Below, in pieces: positions 52,539 through 61,107 of a DNA stretch of 64,000 bases. The first letter of the stretch is position 1. Each line of letters starts with the position of its first letter. This DNA comes from Streptomyces sp. AC550_RSS872 (GTDB lineage Bacteria; Actinomycetota; Actinomycetes; Streptomycetales; Streptomycetaceae), in contig NZ_JAGMUL010000032.1 of assembly GCF_019049285.1 (NCBI RefSeq), positions 1 to 64,000 on the forward strand, read 5' to 3'. Below the pieces are notes generated by a model, which saw nothing but the letters and a program-made list of their open reading frames with translations, had not been told where the DNA came from and searched no databases. A program made the translations under genes and the position numbers.

Positions 52539-53864
52539 ATGAGCATCCCCTTGCTGCTTCTGGCAGCCGCGTTCCTCCTGATTCTCGCCAACGGCTTCTT
52601 CGTGGCCGCCGAGTTCGGCCTGGTCACGGTCGAGGCGACGGACGCCGAGAAGGCCGCCGCCGAGGGCGACCGACGGGCCCGCCGGGTCGTCGAGTCACTG
52701 AAGGAACTGTCCTTCCAGCTCTCCGGCACCCAGCTCGGCATCACCATCACCTCCCTCGTCGTCGGCATGCTCGCCGAACCGGCGCTCGCGGAGCTGCTGG
52801 GCCGCCCCTTCACCGCGATCGGCATCCCCGAGGGCGCGGTGCCCGGGGTGGCCGTGGTCGTCGGCATGCTGCTGGCCTCGGCCGTGCAGATGGTGATCGG
52901 TGAGCTCGTGCCCAAGAACTGGGCGGTGTCCCGGCCGATGCAGGTCGCGCGCTTCGTCGCCGGCCCGCAGCACGTGTTCGCGCGCCTGTTCCGCCCGGTG
53001 ATCGCCGGGCTCAACTCCGTCGCCAACCGTCTCGTGCGCGCCCTGGGCATCGAGCCGACCGAGGAGCTGGCCTCCGCCCGCACCCCCGGCGAGCTCGTCT
53101 CCCTGGCCCGCCACTCCGCCCAGGCCGGCGCCCTGGAGCAGGACACCGCGGATCTCTTCGTACGGACCCTGTCGCTCGCCGAGCTGACCGCGCAGCACGT
53201 GATGACCCCGCGCGTGAAGGTCAGCGCGCTCCAGTCGTCGGCGACCGCCGAGGACGTGGTGAACCTGACCCGCGCCACCGGTCTGTCCCGCTTCCCGGTC
53301 TACCGCGAGAAGATCGACGAGGTCGTCGGCATGGTTCATCTGAAGGACGCCCTGGCGATCCGTTCGAGTGAACGGCTGCGCACCCCCGTCGTCCGTATCG
53401 CCCGCCCGGCCCTGCTGGTCCCCGAGACCCTGCCGGTCCAGCCACTCCTCGCGCAGCTGCGCAGCGAGCAGCCCATCGCGGTCGTCGTCGACGAGTACGG
53501 CGGCACGGCCGGGGTCGTCACCCTGGAGGACATCGTCGAGGAGATCGTCGGCGAGGTCCGCGACGAGCACGACGGGCAGGACCTGCCCGAACTCGCCGCC
53601 GCCCCGCCGGAGGACGGCCGGCCCGCCTGGGACGCCGACGGCAGCTGCCGGGTCGACATCCTCCAGCGCATAGGACTCGACGTGCCCGAGGGGCCGTACG
53701 AGACCGTCGCCGGGCTGGTCGCCGATCTGCTCGGCCGTATCCCGGCCGTCGGCGACAAGGCGGAACTGCCCGGCTGGCGGCTGTCGGTGCGCCGGGTCGG
53801 TCACTACCGCGCCGAACGCGTCCGGCTGGTCCGGACCGGGGCCGTGGTGGAGGTCGCCCGATGA
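52539..53864 (+). CDS. CNNM/CorC (hemolysin C-like) membrane protein with CBS pair and CorC domain
   Basis: The 441-residue protein has the four-helix DUF21/CNNM transmembrane domain (about 1-180, starting LLLLAAAFLLILANGFFVAAEFGLVTV). A CBS pair (about 210-330) carries MTPRVKVSALQ and VDEYGGTAGVVTLEDIVEEIVGE, and the C-terminal CorC_HlyC domain (about 345-435) follows. These proteins are linked to Mg/Co export; hemolysis is a historical name. The stop overlaps the next, similar gene by four bases, so the two form a pair. Confidence 0.9.
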   Translation: MSIPLLLLAAAFLLILANGFFVAAEFGLVTVEATDAEKAAAEGDRRARRVVESLKELSFQLSGTQLGITITSLVVGMLAEPALAELLGRPFTAIGIPEGAVPGVAVVVGMLLASAVQMVIGELVPKNWAVSRPMQVARFVAGPQHVFARLFRPVIAGLNSVANRLVRALGIEPTEELASARTPGELVSLARHSAQAGALEQDTADLFVRTLSLAELTAQHVMTPRVKVSALQSSATAEDVVNLTRATGLSRFPVYREKIDEVVGMVHLKDALAIRSSERLRTPVVRIARPALLVPETLPVQPLLAQLRSEQPIAVVVDEYGGTAGVVTLEDIVEEIVGEVRDEHDGQDLPELAAAPPEDGRPAWDADGSCRVDILQRIGLDVPEGPYETVAGLVADLLGRIPAVGDKAELPGWRLSVRRVGHYRAERVRLVRTGAVVEVAR

Positions 53865-54949
53865 GCGTGCTCCAACTTCTCTTCGCGGCGCTGCTGGTCC
53901 TGGCCAACGGGTTCTTCGTCGGCGCCGAGTTCGCCCTGGTCTCGGTCCGCCGCAGCCAGATCGAGCCGCTGGACACGGCCCGAGCGCGCCAGGTGCTGTA
54001 CGGCCTGGAGCGGCTGCCGCAGATGATGGCGGCGGCGCAGTTCGGCATCACGGTGTGCTCGCTGACGCTGGGCGCGGTGGCGGAGCCCACGGTGGCGCAT
54101 CTGCTGGAGCCGTTGTTCGAGTGGGTCCACCTGCCGGAGGGGATGATCCACCCGCTCACCTATGTCATCGCGCTCGCCGCGGTGGTCTTCGCCCACCTGG
54201 TCATCGGCGAGATGCTGCCGAAGAACATGGCGATGGCGGCGCCGGAGAAGGTCGCGCTGTGGCTCAGCCCCGGCCTGGTCTACTTCGCCCGCTTCTGCCG
54301 CCCGATCACCGTCGCTCTCGGCGCCGTCGCGCACGCCATCCTGCGGCTCTTCCGCGTCGAACCGAAGGACGAGGTCGAGGCCGTCTTCACCAGCGAGCAG
54401 CTCAACCGCCTCGTCGAGGACTCCGGCCAGGCCGGGCTGCTCGACCCCGAGGAGCAGGAACGTTTGGGGGACGCCCTGGAACTGGGCTCCCGCCCGGTGA
54501 CGGACGTCCTGCTGAAGCGCGAGTCCCTGGTCACGGTCAGCCCGTCGGTCACCCCCGGCCAGATCGTCGCGCTCACCGCCCGCACCGGCTACTCCCGCTT
54601 CCCGGTGGCGGCGGAGACCGGCGCCTTCATGGGCTACCTGCACGTGAAGGACGTACTGGACCTGGAGGAGTCCGAACGCGCGGTGCCGCAGCACGTATGG
54701 CGCCCGATGACGACCCTGCGCTCCGAGCTCCCCCTGGACGACGCCCTCACCGTCATGCGCCGCGCCGCCACCCACCTCGCCCAGGTGGCCGACGCCTCCG
54801 GCCGGGTCCTCGGCCTCGTCGCCCTGGAAGACGTACTGGAACTCCTGGTCGGCGAGGTACGGGACCCGGCCCACCGGGAACTGCCGGAGGTACGGGTGAC
54901 GGGGCCGCGCCTGAGCACGGGGGAGCCGGAGGGAGCACTGACGGGCTGA
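53861..54949 (+). CDS. CNNM membrane protein with CBS pair, lacking CorC domain
   Basis: The 362-residue partner of the preceding gene has the same CNNM domain (about 1-190, LLFAALLVLANGFFVGAEFALVSVRRSQIEPL). The first CBS unit (about 215-280) is weaker, and the second has VLGLVALEDVLELLVGEVRDP near residue 320. It ends shortly after, so the CorC domain is absent. The ATGA overlap means it is translated together with the longer protein and may form a heterodimer with it. Confidence 0.88.
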   Translation: MSVLQLLFAALLVLANGFFVGAEFALVSVRRSQIEPLDTARARQVLYGLERLPQMMAAAQFGITVCSLTLGAVAEPTVAHLLEPLFEWVHLPEGMIHPLTYVIALAAVVFAHLVIGEMLPKNMAMAAPEKVALWLSPGLVYFARFCRPITVALGAVAHAILRLFRVEPKDEVEAVFTSEQLNRLVEDSGQAGLLDPEEQERLGDALELGSRPVTDVLLKRESLVTVSPSVTPGQIVALTARTGYSRFPVAAETGAFMGYLHVKDVLDLEESERAVPQHVWRPMTTLRSELPLDDALTVMRRAATHLAQVADASGRVLGLVALEDVLELLVGEVRDPAHRELPEVRVTGPRLSTGEPEGALTG

Positions 54950-54977
54950 CATCTTCAGCCCCTCCGGCGTCCGGTTC

Positions 54978-55092
54978 TTTCGGCCCCTCCGGCGTTTGAG
55001 GAGCGGGGGTCCAGGGGGCGGCGCCCCCTGGCGGGGCCGAAGGGGCGGAGCCCCCTCAAGGATGGGAAGGGTAGGGGCGGCGGGGGCGGGAA
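54978..55092 (-). repeat. dispersed GC-rich intergenic hairpin element, copy B
   Basis: Read on the minus strand it starts three bases past the AAA-gene stop with CGCCCCCGCCGCCCCTACCC, the same 20 bases as copy A at 23268. It goes on through GGGGGCTCCGCCCC and CTCAAACGCCGG. It sits between convergent genes and should terminate both. Confidence 0.7.
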
Positions 55093-55094
55093 CC

Positions 55095-56960
55095 TCACAT
55101 GGCCGACGGATCCTGCGGCCCCCGCCCCGACAGCACTTCCCCATAGGCCTGCATCAGATCCGGCAGCCGAAGTGTCGACAAGTCGTCCCGAGTCAGCGCC
55201 CCGGGGTAGGTCGACAACCGCAGATCCCGGTACGCACAGCTCTTCTCGTACAGCGTCCGCAGGAACCGCCCGTTGCCCAGCTCGTCGATCCACCCCTGGT
55301 CGACCACGTGCCCCGCGATGGACCGCAGCTCGTCCAGCGCCTCCTCGTCCCAGACGTCCCCGTTCTCGGAGGCGAGCACCTCGCCGATGGAGGTCAGTTC
55401 GAGGGGGCGGTACGAGGGGAAGTCGACGCGGGTCGTGAAGCGCGAGGAGAGCCCGGGATTGGCGGCCAGCAGACGGTCCATGCCCTCGGGGTAGCCGGCG
55501 AGGATCACGACCAGGTGGTCCCGGTTGTCCTCGGCCCGCTTCAGCAGCACCTGGAGGGCCTCGTCGCCGTACGCGTCGCCCTTGCCGTAGCCGGTGTTGG
55601 AGAGGGAGTAGGCCTCGTCGACGAAGAGGACACCACCGAGCGCGGAGTCGATGAGCTCGTTGGCCTTGACGGCCGTCTGGCCCAGATACTCGCCGACGAG
55701 GTCCGCCCGCTGGGCCTCCACGAGATGGTCGCCGCCGAGGAGCCCGAGGGCGTAGAAGACACGGCCCAGGATGCGCGCGACCGTGGTCTTGCCGGTGCCC
55801 GACGGGCCGGAGAAGACAAAGTGCCGTTTGGGCGGCTGCACCGGCAGTCCCTGCCCGGCCCGCAGCCGGGCCATGTTCAACTGGGCGGACAACGCCTTGA
55901 CCTGCCGCTTGACGGGCTCCAGCCCCACCATGCGCTCGAGCTCGGCGAGCGCCTCCTCGAGTAACTGGGGGTCGGTCGGCCCGGCGGGCAGCGGCTGCGA
56001 CGACACCGCGGTCTTCTCGCGCACCGTCGGATCCACCACCGACGGCAGCGGCCCGGTCGGCGGCAGGTCGGGGTCGGACAGCTTCAGGTCCCGCCCCTCG
56101 GTTCCGAAGAGCGGGTCGAGCCCGTCGGGCCCGTCACCCACGTCCCCGCCGAACCCGGTCAGCGTGATCGCCGCGAGGTCGGTGGTGTCGTCGTAGCCGT
56201 CGCCTTCGGCGATGGCCGCGAGCCGGGCCGAGGTGTCCATGAAGGCGGGGTCGACGCGGTGCACCGCGCGGTAGAGGGGGAGCGCGGCGGCGGACCGGCC
56301 CGTGCCCTCGTGCGCCCGCGCCAGCCAGTACCGCAGCTCCTTGCGCTGCGGCTGCTCGCTGCGGCACCGCATCAGCGCGGCCGCGAGCAGCGGCTCGGCC
56401 TGGCCGTACATCTCCAGGCGGACCCGTGCCATGCCACCGAACAGGCCCGCCTCGATGCCGAGCATCGTGTCCTCGAGCAGCGGGTCGGTGTGCCGTACGA
56501 GCTGCTCCCAGTCCTTGACCAGATAGGCGCGGCAGGCGTGCAGAAAGCGGACCTGGTGGTCGGTGTCGACGGGCGGAAGCCCGGCCAGCGCCCGGTCCAG
56601 CTCCGGCACATGCCGTCCGTCCAGCCAGTGCGAGGCGTGGGCGAGGAGCAGATCCCGCGGGCTCTCCAGCACCGGCTGCACCCACCAGCCCAGCCAGTAC
56701 CAGGAGTTGATGGTCCGCCGATGCCGGGCGCGCTGCTCCCCGAAGCGCTCCCGGTGCCGGAACATCCGCAGCAGCGCGGTCGTCGTGTCGACGCGCAGCG
56801 CGTGCAGACCGAGCCAGCCGTCGGCCATCCCGGGATCGATCCGTACCGCGGTGCGGAACTCCTCCTCCGCCTGCGGATACGCCCCCATCGTGTAGGCATC
56901 CACACCTCGCAACCAGGCGAGGTCGGCCGGGGCCTCGGGGCCCTGCGTGCCGAAGTCCAT
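55095..56960 (-). CDS. AAA ATPase, CbxX/CfqX (EccA-like), with TPR-type N-terminus
   Basis: From ATG 56960 the product has 621 residues. The N-terminal half (about 10-250) is a solenoid of TPR-like repeats (GAYPQAEEEFRTAVRIDPGMADGW and the like). A Pro/Asp-rich linker (about 270-330) leads to one AAA domain of the CbxX/CfqX group (about 340-610). It has Walker A GPSGTGKT (385-392), Walker B VLFVDEAYSL (444-453) and the arginine-finger region SSRFTTRVDFPSY. This layout matches EccA, the type VII secretion chaperone ATPase. No esx, eccB-E or other secretion genes are adjacent, so this is an orphan whose partner is unknown. Confidence 0.85.
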   Translation of the reverse strand: MDFGTQGPEAPADLAWLRGVDAYTMGAYPQAEEEFRTAVRIDPGMADGWLGLHALRVDTTTALLRMFRHRERFGEQRARHRRTINSWYWLGWWVQPVLESPRDLLLAHASHWLDGRHVPELDRALAGLPPVDTDHQVRFLHACRAYLVKDWEQLVRHTDPLLEDTMLGIEAGLFGGMARVRLEMYGQAEPLLAAALMRCRSEQPQRKELRYWLARAHEGTGRSAAALPLYRAVHRVDPAFMDTSARLAAIAEGDGYDDTTDLAAITLTGFGGDVGDGPDGLDPLFGTEGRDLKLSDPDLPPTGPLPSVVDPTVREKTAVSSQPLPAGPTDPQLLEEALAELERMVGLEPVKRQVKALSAQLNMARLRAGQGLPVQPPKRHFVFSGPSGTGKTTVARILGRVFYALGLLGGDHLVEAQRADLVGEYLGQTAVKANELIDSALGGVLFVDEAYSLSNTGYGKGDAYGDEALQVLLKRAEDNRDHLVVILAGYPEGMDRLLAANPGLSSRFTTRVDFPSYRPLELTSIGEVLASENGDVWDEEALDELRSIAGHVVDQGWIDELGNGRFLRTLYEKSCAYRDLRLSTYPGALTRDDLSTLRLPDLMQAYGEVLSGRGPQDPSAM

Positions 56961-57246
56961 CACGTCCCCCACAAACCGTGCCCCCGTCGGTTGACCGACC
57001 GCTCGTCCGTCGGCCGCCTTGATCGGATCGATCGAACCGCCGTGCCGCGGACCGGAGTTGCAACGGTGCGCAGAGCAGCCGTCCGTACGTCGCACCGAGG
57101 GCATCGTACCTGCGAGGGTGTCGCCCGCCCCAGGGTGCCGCACCGGCCGTTTGGTGAGGTGGGAGCGGATCGGGCGGAGCGCGCTCGGTGACCGAGGGTG
57201 AGCGAATCACGCCTCTCGGCGCCCGAAAAGAGGAGTCAGAGCAGAA
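56961..57246. other. intergenic region upstream of the AAA gene
   Basis: This stretch is GC-rich and must hold the AAA-gene promoter and the end of the upstream minus-strand transcript. I see no gene, repeat or convincing promoter box in it. Confidence 0.5.
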
Positions 57247-57284
57247 CGAAGCCCCCGATCACGGGGGAACAACCGGGGGCTTCG
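57247..57284 (-). terminator. intrinsic terminator after the uridine-kinase-like gene
   Basis: CGAAGCCCCCG and its complement form 11-bp perfect arms (57247-57257, 57274-57284) with a 16-base loop. On the minus strand the stem is followed by TTCTGCTCT. It lies 115 bp past the kinase stop. Confidence 0.75.
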
Positions 57285-57398
57285 CGTCAATGGGCGGCTT
57301 CGATTCACCGCACATTGAGAACGTAAGTCCTGTACGGCCCCCGGGTCAAGCAGAGTTGAGGCACTCCGCGAACTTGCCCGAGAGGGCTCTTCACAAGT

Positions 57399-58142
57399 TC
57401 AGCACATTGCGGATGGGTCGTCACCGTGTGTGAGCGGCTGGTCTGGTCCAATAGTCCCAGCGGGCCCAGGAATCACCTCATACCCCTTCCCGCTCTGCTG
57501 AACCAGAAGGTCGGCGAAGGGCCGGGACGGGTCCTCCGCGAAGTGCCTCAGCTCCGCCCTGACCCACCCGTCCCAGAACTCCCGCTGCTCCGCCCCGTCC
57601 CGCGAGCGTCCCCGGGTCCAGGACTCCTCGTGCGGCAGATCCATCCACAGCAGCTGGGCGAGGTGCGGGCGCAGCGCGCGACGGCCGGCGCCCACTCCCT
57701 CGACGACGATGACCGGGGAGGGCGGCACGGCGACAGGCGGTCCGAACCGGCGGGTCCGCCAGTCGTAGGGGGTGTAGTGGGCGGCCTCTCCCCGAGTGAG
57801 CGGTTCGATCACCTGGGCCAGCAGGCGCCCGGTCCACCCGAACAGCTCGTCATGGCTCGCGATGTCGTCGAGATGCAGCACCGGGGCGTCGCCCAGCGCC
57901 CGGGCCAACTGCCCGGCGAACGTGGACTTTCCCGAGCCGGCGTGTCCGTCGACGGCGATCAGGCGGACCGGACCGCAGGACGGAGGGAGGCGGCGGAGCC
58001 GGGTGGCGAGGTTGTGAATCGTTTTTCCCGAAGTGAGACGGGGTGGTGGGCATATTTCTTTGGAACATTCTAGTAGTGGGTGAAAGCGGTTGTGGAGACG
58101 GGGCGGGATGGAGTGCGGGAACGAGATGAGAAAAGGTGTCAC
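57399..58142 (-). CDS. uridine kinase-like P-loop protein
   Basis: The product has a P-loop GHAGSGKST preceded by LIAVD, and segments HLDDIASHDEL, YDWRTRRFG and VIVVEGVGAGRRALRPHL, as in small uridine/cytidine kinase-like proteins of Streptomyces. The start is uncertain. The only standard start in frame is GTG 58142, which gives 247 residues with about 40 unrelated leading residues of unusual composition. A good -10 box TAGAAT (58072 to 58067) lies inside that extension, and the family core begins near IHNLATRL, whose first codon is ATT at 58019. A non-standard ATT start would give about 207 residues. The kinase activity itself is inferred from family style. Confidence 0.75.
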   Translation of the reverse strand: MTPFLISFPHSIPPRLHNRFHPLLECSKEICPPPRLTSGKTIHNLATRLRRLPPSCGPVRLIAVDGHAGSGKSTFAGQLARALGDAPVLHLDDIASHDELFGWTGRLLAQVIEPLTRGEAAHYTPYDWRTRRFGPPVAVPPSPVIVVEGVGAGRRALRPHLAQLLWMDLPHEESWTRGRSRDGAEQREFWDGWVRAELRHFAEDPSRPFADLLVQQSGKGYEVIPGPAGTIGPDQPLTHGDDPSAMC

Positions 58143-58252
58143 TTTGAACTAGTCGACGGCTGTCCGCAATCCCGCCGAAAAACTCCGGCCACCCCGGTGA
58201 AATCCACGTTCCGGTTGAGCCGCACGCTGAGTAGGGTGCCAGGAGTGCAACT

Positions 58253-59239
58253 GTGAGGTGCCGTAACGGGGATGGGCTGGGACAGATGGCCGCGGGGTTA
58301 TTCGAGGGGCAGTATGTGTGGCATCCGGCGGCCGACGACCGCGTGCTCGGGAGCGTATGCGTCGATGTCCGGGCCGGCCGCTATCTGAGCTCCCTCGACG
58401 CCCTGGCCGAAACCCGCGGTGACTTCGCCCTGCGCGCCCATCGCTCTCTTGTGCTCGCCTCGGAGGCCGCCGACTCCGACCTCGTCGAGCGCTGGCTGCA
58501 TGAGGCGCCCGGCCCGGAGGCGGCGCTGATGTGGGCGCGGGTGGCCGTGCTGCGGGCGCTGCGCGCGGCCGACGCACGCGACCCGCGGACCGAGGCCCTG
58601 GAGCGCATAGCGCTGGCCGCCTGCGACCGGGCCGCAGCGGCGACCCCCGGCGATCCCACCCCCTTGGTGGCCAAGCTGGCGATGGCCCGGCTGCACCGGC
58701 TGCGCGACCGGGCGCCGCGCGGACTGCTCACGGCACCGCCCGGCCCCTGGCGGCTGTTCGCCCACATCCTCTCGCTCGACCCCTGGCACCGCGAGGCCCA
58801 CCACCGCTTTCTGGCCTGCTTCTTCACCCGGTACGGCGGCTCCGTGACAGCCGCCTGGGACGTCGCCGCCTTCCTGGGCCAGCGGGCGCCCGCCGACTCG
58901 CCGCTGCGCCTGCTGCCGCTGGTCGCCCTGGTGGAGTGCTACGACCCGACCAGGCTGCTCGCCGACCGGGTCTGGGAGCAGCCGCAGTGGCGCTCGACCT
59001 CGCTGTCGATCCACCAGAACTGGCTGCCCGCGGTGGCCGGCTACCCCTTCACTCCGGTCCTCGACCTGGCCTACCTCGCGCATGCCCTGGTCATGGCCCG
59101 GTGCGAGGAGGAGGCACGCGCCGTCTTCACGGCGATGGGGCCGTACGCCTCGCGCATGCCCTGGTCCGTCTTCGGTGACCCGGCCGCGCAGCTGTCCCGG
59201 GCGCGCCGCGCCTGCGGGCTGCCGGTGCCGAGCGCCTGA
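58253..59239 (+). CDS. Streptomyces-conserved hypothetical protein
   Basis: I do not recognise a named family. The 328-residue protein is helical and Ala/Arg-rich. Repeated helical pairs (LVLASEAADSDLVERWLHEA, AALMWARVAVLRALRAADARD, LERIALAACDRAAAATPGDPTPLVAKLAMARLHRLR) and the SLDPWHREAHHRFLACFF segment suggest a TPR-like repeat fold. There is no signal peptide or membrane helix. GTG 58253 follows AGGAG by seven bases; an ATG at 58286 is an alternative. It is divergent from the kinase-like gene and 37 bp before an APC permease. Confidence 0.7.
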   Translation: MRCRNGDGLGQMAAGLFEGQYVWHPAADDRVLGSVCVDVRAGRYLSSLDALAETRGDFALRAHRSLVLASEAADSDLVERWLHEAPGPEAALMWARVAVLRALRAADARDPRTEALERIALAACDRAAAATPGDPTPLVAKLAMARLHRLRDRAPRGLLTAPPGPWRLFAHILSLDPWHREAHHRFLACFFTRYGGSVTAAWDVAAFLGQRAPADSPLRLLPLVALVECYDPTRLLADRVWEQPQWRSTSLSIHQNWLPAVAGYPFTPVLDLAYLAHALVMARCEEEARAVFTAMGPYASRMPWSVFGDPAAQLSRARRACGLPVPSA

Positions 59240-59276
59240 CGGGCCGCAACCCCCCACCGAGAGAAAGGCCCGACCC

Positions 59277-60818
59277 GTGTCAGAACGGATATCGGTCCCG
59301 CGTGCCGGAGCACGCGGGGGAGCCGATCCGATCGCGCTCGACGATGACGCCACGCTCCATGCGATGGGTTATCCGAGGAAACTCACCCGCCGCTTCCAGG
59401 CATTCGACAATTTCGCCATCTCCTTCACCATCATCAACATCATCTCGGGCATCTTCTCGGGTTTCGGATTCGGTCTGAACGCGGGCGGCCCCAGTATTCT
59501 CGTGTTCGGGTGGATCGGCGTCTCCGTCATGGTGCTCTTCGTGGGAGCATCGATGGCAGAGGTCGCCTCCGCCTATCCGACGAGCGGCGCGCTCTATTTC
59601 TCCGCGGGAAAGCTCGCCAAGCGGCACAAGGGCGCCTGGTCCTGGTACACGGGCTGGCTGAACTTCGTGGGCCAGGTGGGCGGCACGGCCGCCACCGGGT
59701 ACGCCGCCGCCACCTTCATCCAGGCGTTCATCGCCCTGCAATGGCCCTCGTACGAGCCGACCGGGCACCGAACGGTGCTGATCACGGCGCTGATCATCGT
59801 GCTCCAGGGGCTCGCCAACACCTATACCGTGCAGCTGGTGGCCGTACTGAACCGGATCTCCGTGTGGTGGCTGCTGATCGGACTCGTGATCATCGTGACT
59901 GCCCTGATGGTCATGCCCGATCATCATCAGTCGGCTTCGTTCGTCACGCATTTCGCGAACAACACCGGTTTCACCAGCGGCCTTTATGGCGGGATGCTCG
60001 GTCTGCTGGTCACCAGCTGGACCTTCACCGGCTTCGACGGCAGCTTCCACATGTCCGAGGAAACGGTCCGGGCGACGGTCAATGCGCCGCGCGGGATCAC
60101 CCGGGCCATCGCCTACTCGGCGATAGCGGGACTGCTGCTGATGCTCGCATTGGTCTACAGCATTCGTGACTACGACCGGGTGGCGAGCGCCGACGCGCCG
60201 CCCGTGCAGATCCTGATCGACGGACTCGGCGCGGGCACCGCGAAGGTGCTGCTGCTGATCGTGATCGGCGCCATGCTCTTCTGCGGTCTCGCCAATCTCA
60301 CCAGCAACACCCGGCAGATCTTCGCCTTCGCCCGGGACGGCGCGATGCCCGGCTCCCGCTGGTGGCATTCGGTCTCGCCACGCACCCGCACCCCAGTGAA
60401 GGCGGTGTGGCTGGCGGTCGCCTGCTCGCTGGCGCTCGTGGTGCCCGGCTGGTGGTCGCACACTGCGTTCACCGCCATCGTCAGCGTCAACGTGGTGGGA
60501 CTCTTCCTCGCGTACGCCGTCCCCATCCTGCTCCGGCTGCGCCTGGGCGACGAGTTCCAGCCGGGGCCCTGGCACCTGGGGCGCTGGGGGCGCCCGGTCG
60601 GGGTCGCCGCGGTGACCTGGATCCTGCTCAGCAGCGTCCTGTTCATGCTGCCGCACGCCTCACCGGTCACCGCCGACACCTTCAACTACGCGCCGGTCGC
60701 CCTGGCCGTCGTCCTGGCCGTGGCCACCGTGTGGTGGTTCACCAGCGCCCGCCGCCGCTTCCACGGCCCGGTCAGCTACGGCCGCCCCGACGAGGTCGCG
60801 GCGATGGACCTCGTCTGA
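59277..60818 (+). CDS. APC-superfamily amino acid/polyamine permease
   Basis: The 513-residue transporter has about 12 TM helices after a 40-residue cytosolic N-terminus that ends YPRKLTRRFQAFDNFAISFTIINIISG (TM1). It resembles the eukaryote-like amino acid/choline transporter group (GABA permease type) by the TSWTFTGFDGSFHMSEETVRATVNAPRGI segment (about 240-270). The substrate is unknown. GAGAAAGG precedes GTG 59277. A hairpin terminator follows. Confidence 0.86.
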   Translation: MSERISVPRAGARGGADPIALDDDATLHAMGYPRKLTRRFQAFDNFAISFTIINIISGIFSGFGFGLNAGGPSILVFGWIGVSVMVLFVGASMAEVASAYPTSGALYFSAGKLAKRHKGAWSWYTGWLNFVGQVGGTAATGYAAATFIQAFIALQWPSYEPTGHRTVLITALIIVLQGLANTYTVQLVAVLNRISVWWLLIGLVIIVTALMVMPDHHQSASFVTHFANNTGFTSGLYGGMLGLLVTSWTFTGFDGSFHMSEETVRATVNAPRGITRAIAYSAIAGLLLMLALVYSIRDYDRVASADAPPVQILIDGLGAGTAKVLLLIVIGAMLFCGLANLTSNTRQIFAFARDGAMPGSRWWHSVSPRTRTPVKAVWLAVACSLALVVPGWWSHTAFTAIVSVNVVGLFLAYAVPILLRLRLGDEFQPGPWHLGRWGRPVGVAAVTWILLSSVLFMLPHASPVTADTFNYAPVALAVVLAVATVWWFTSARRRFHGPVSYGRPDEVAAMDLV

Positions 60819-60859
60819 CACTCGTCCGACGGCGGCTCTCGTCTGACGACTCGTCACCC

Positions 60860-60899
60860 CTCCCGGCGTCCGAAGCCCGCGCGGCGCGGACGCCGGGAG
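60860..60899 (+). terminator. intrinsic terminator after the permease
   Basis: CTCCCGGCGTCCG and its complement form 13-bp perfect arms (60860-60872, 60887-60899) with a 14-base loop, 41 bp past the permease stop. Confidence 0.75.
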
Positions 60900-61107
60900 C
60901 CTCGCCCGCTCCTGCGTCCGCTCACCCACCCCGTCCGTAAGGCGATTGGGCCATTCGGCCTCTCCTCAGGTCGTGCCAGTGGTCAACACCGGTATGCGTA
61001 GGCGCGCCCGGGCCGACGTGCTGGCAGACGCCCGCCCCTGCGGCCATAGTGGGCGGACAGCCGTGCACTGGACCCGCCCGACCCGGACACCTGGGGGTCT
61101 TCCGCCC

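Noticed and set aside
57188..57433. Small plus-strand frame between the AAA and kinase-like genes
   Set aside because: It crosses the kinase terminator hairpin, has no similarity I can see and no fitting ribosome binding site.
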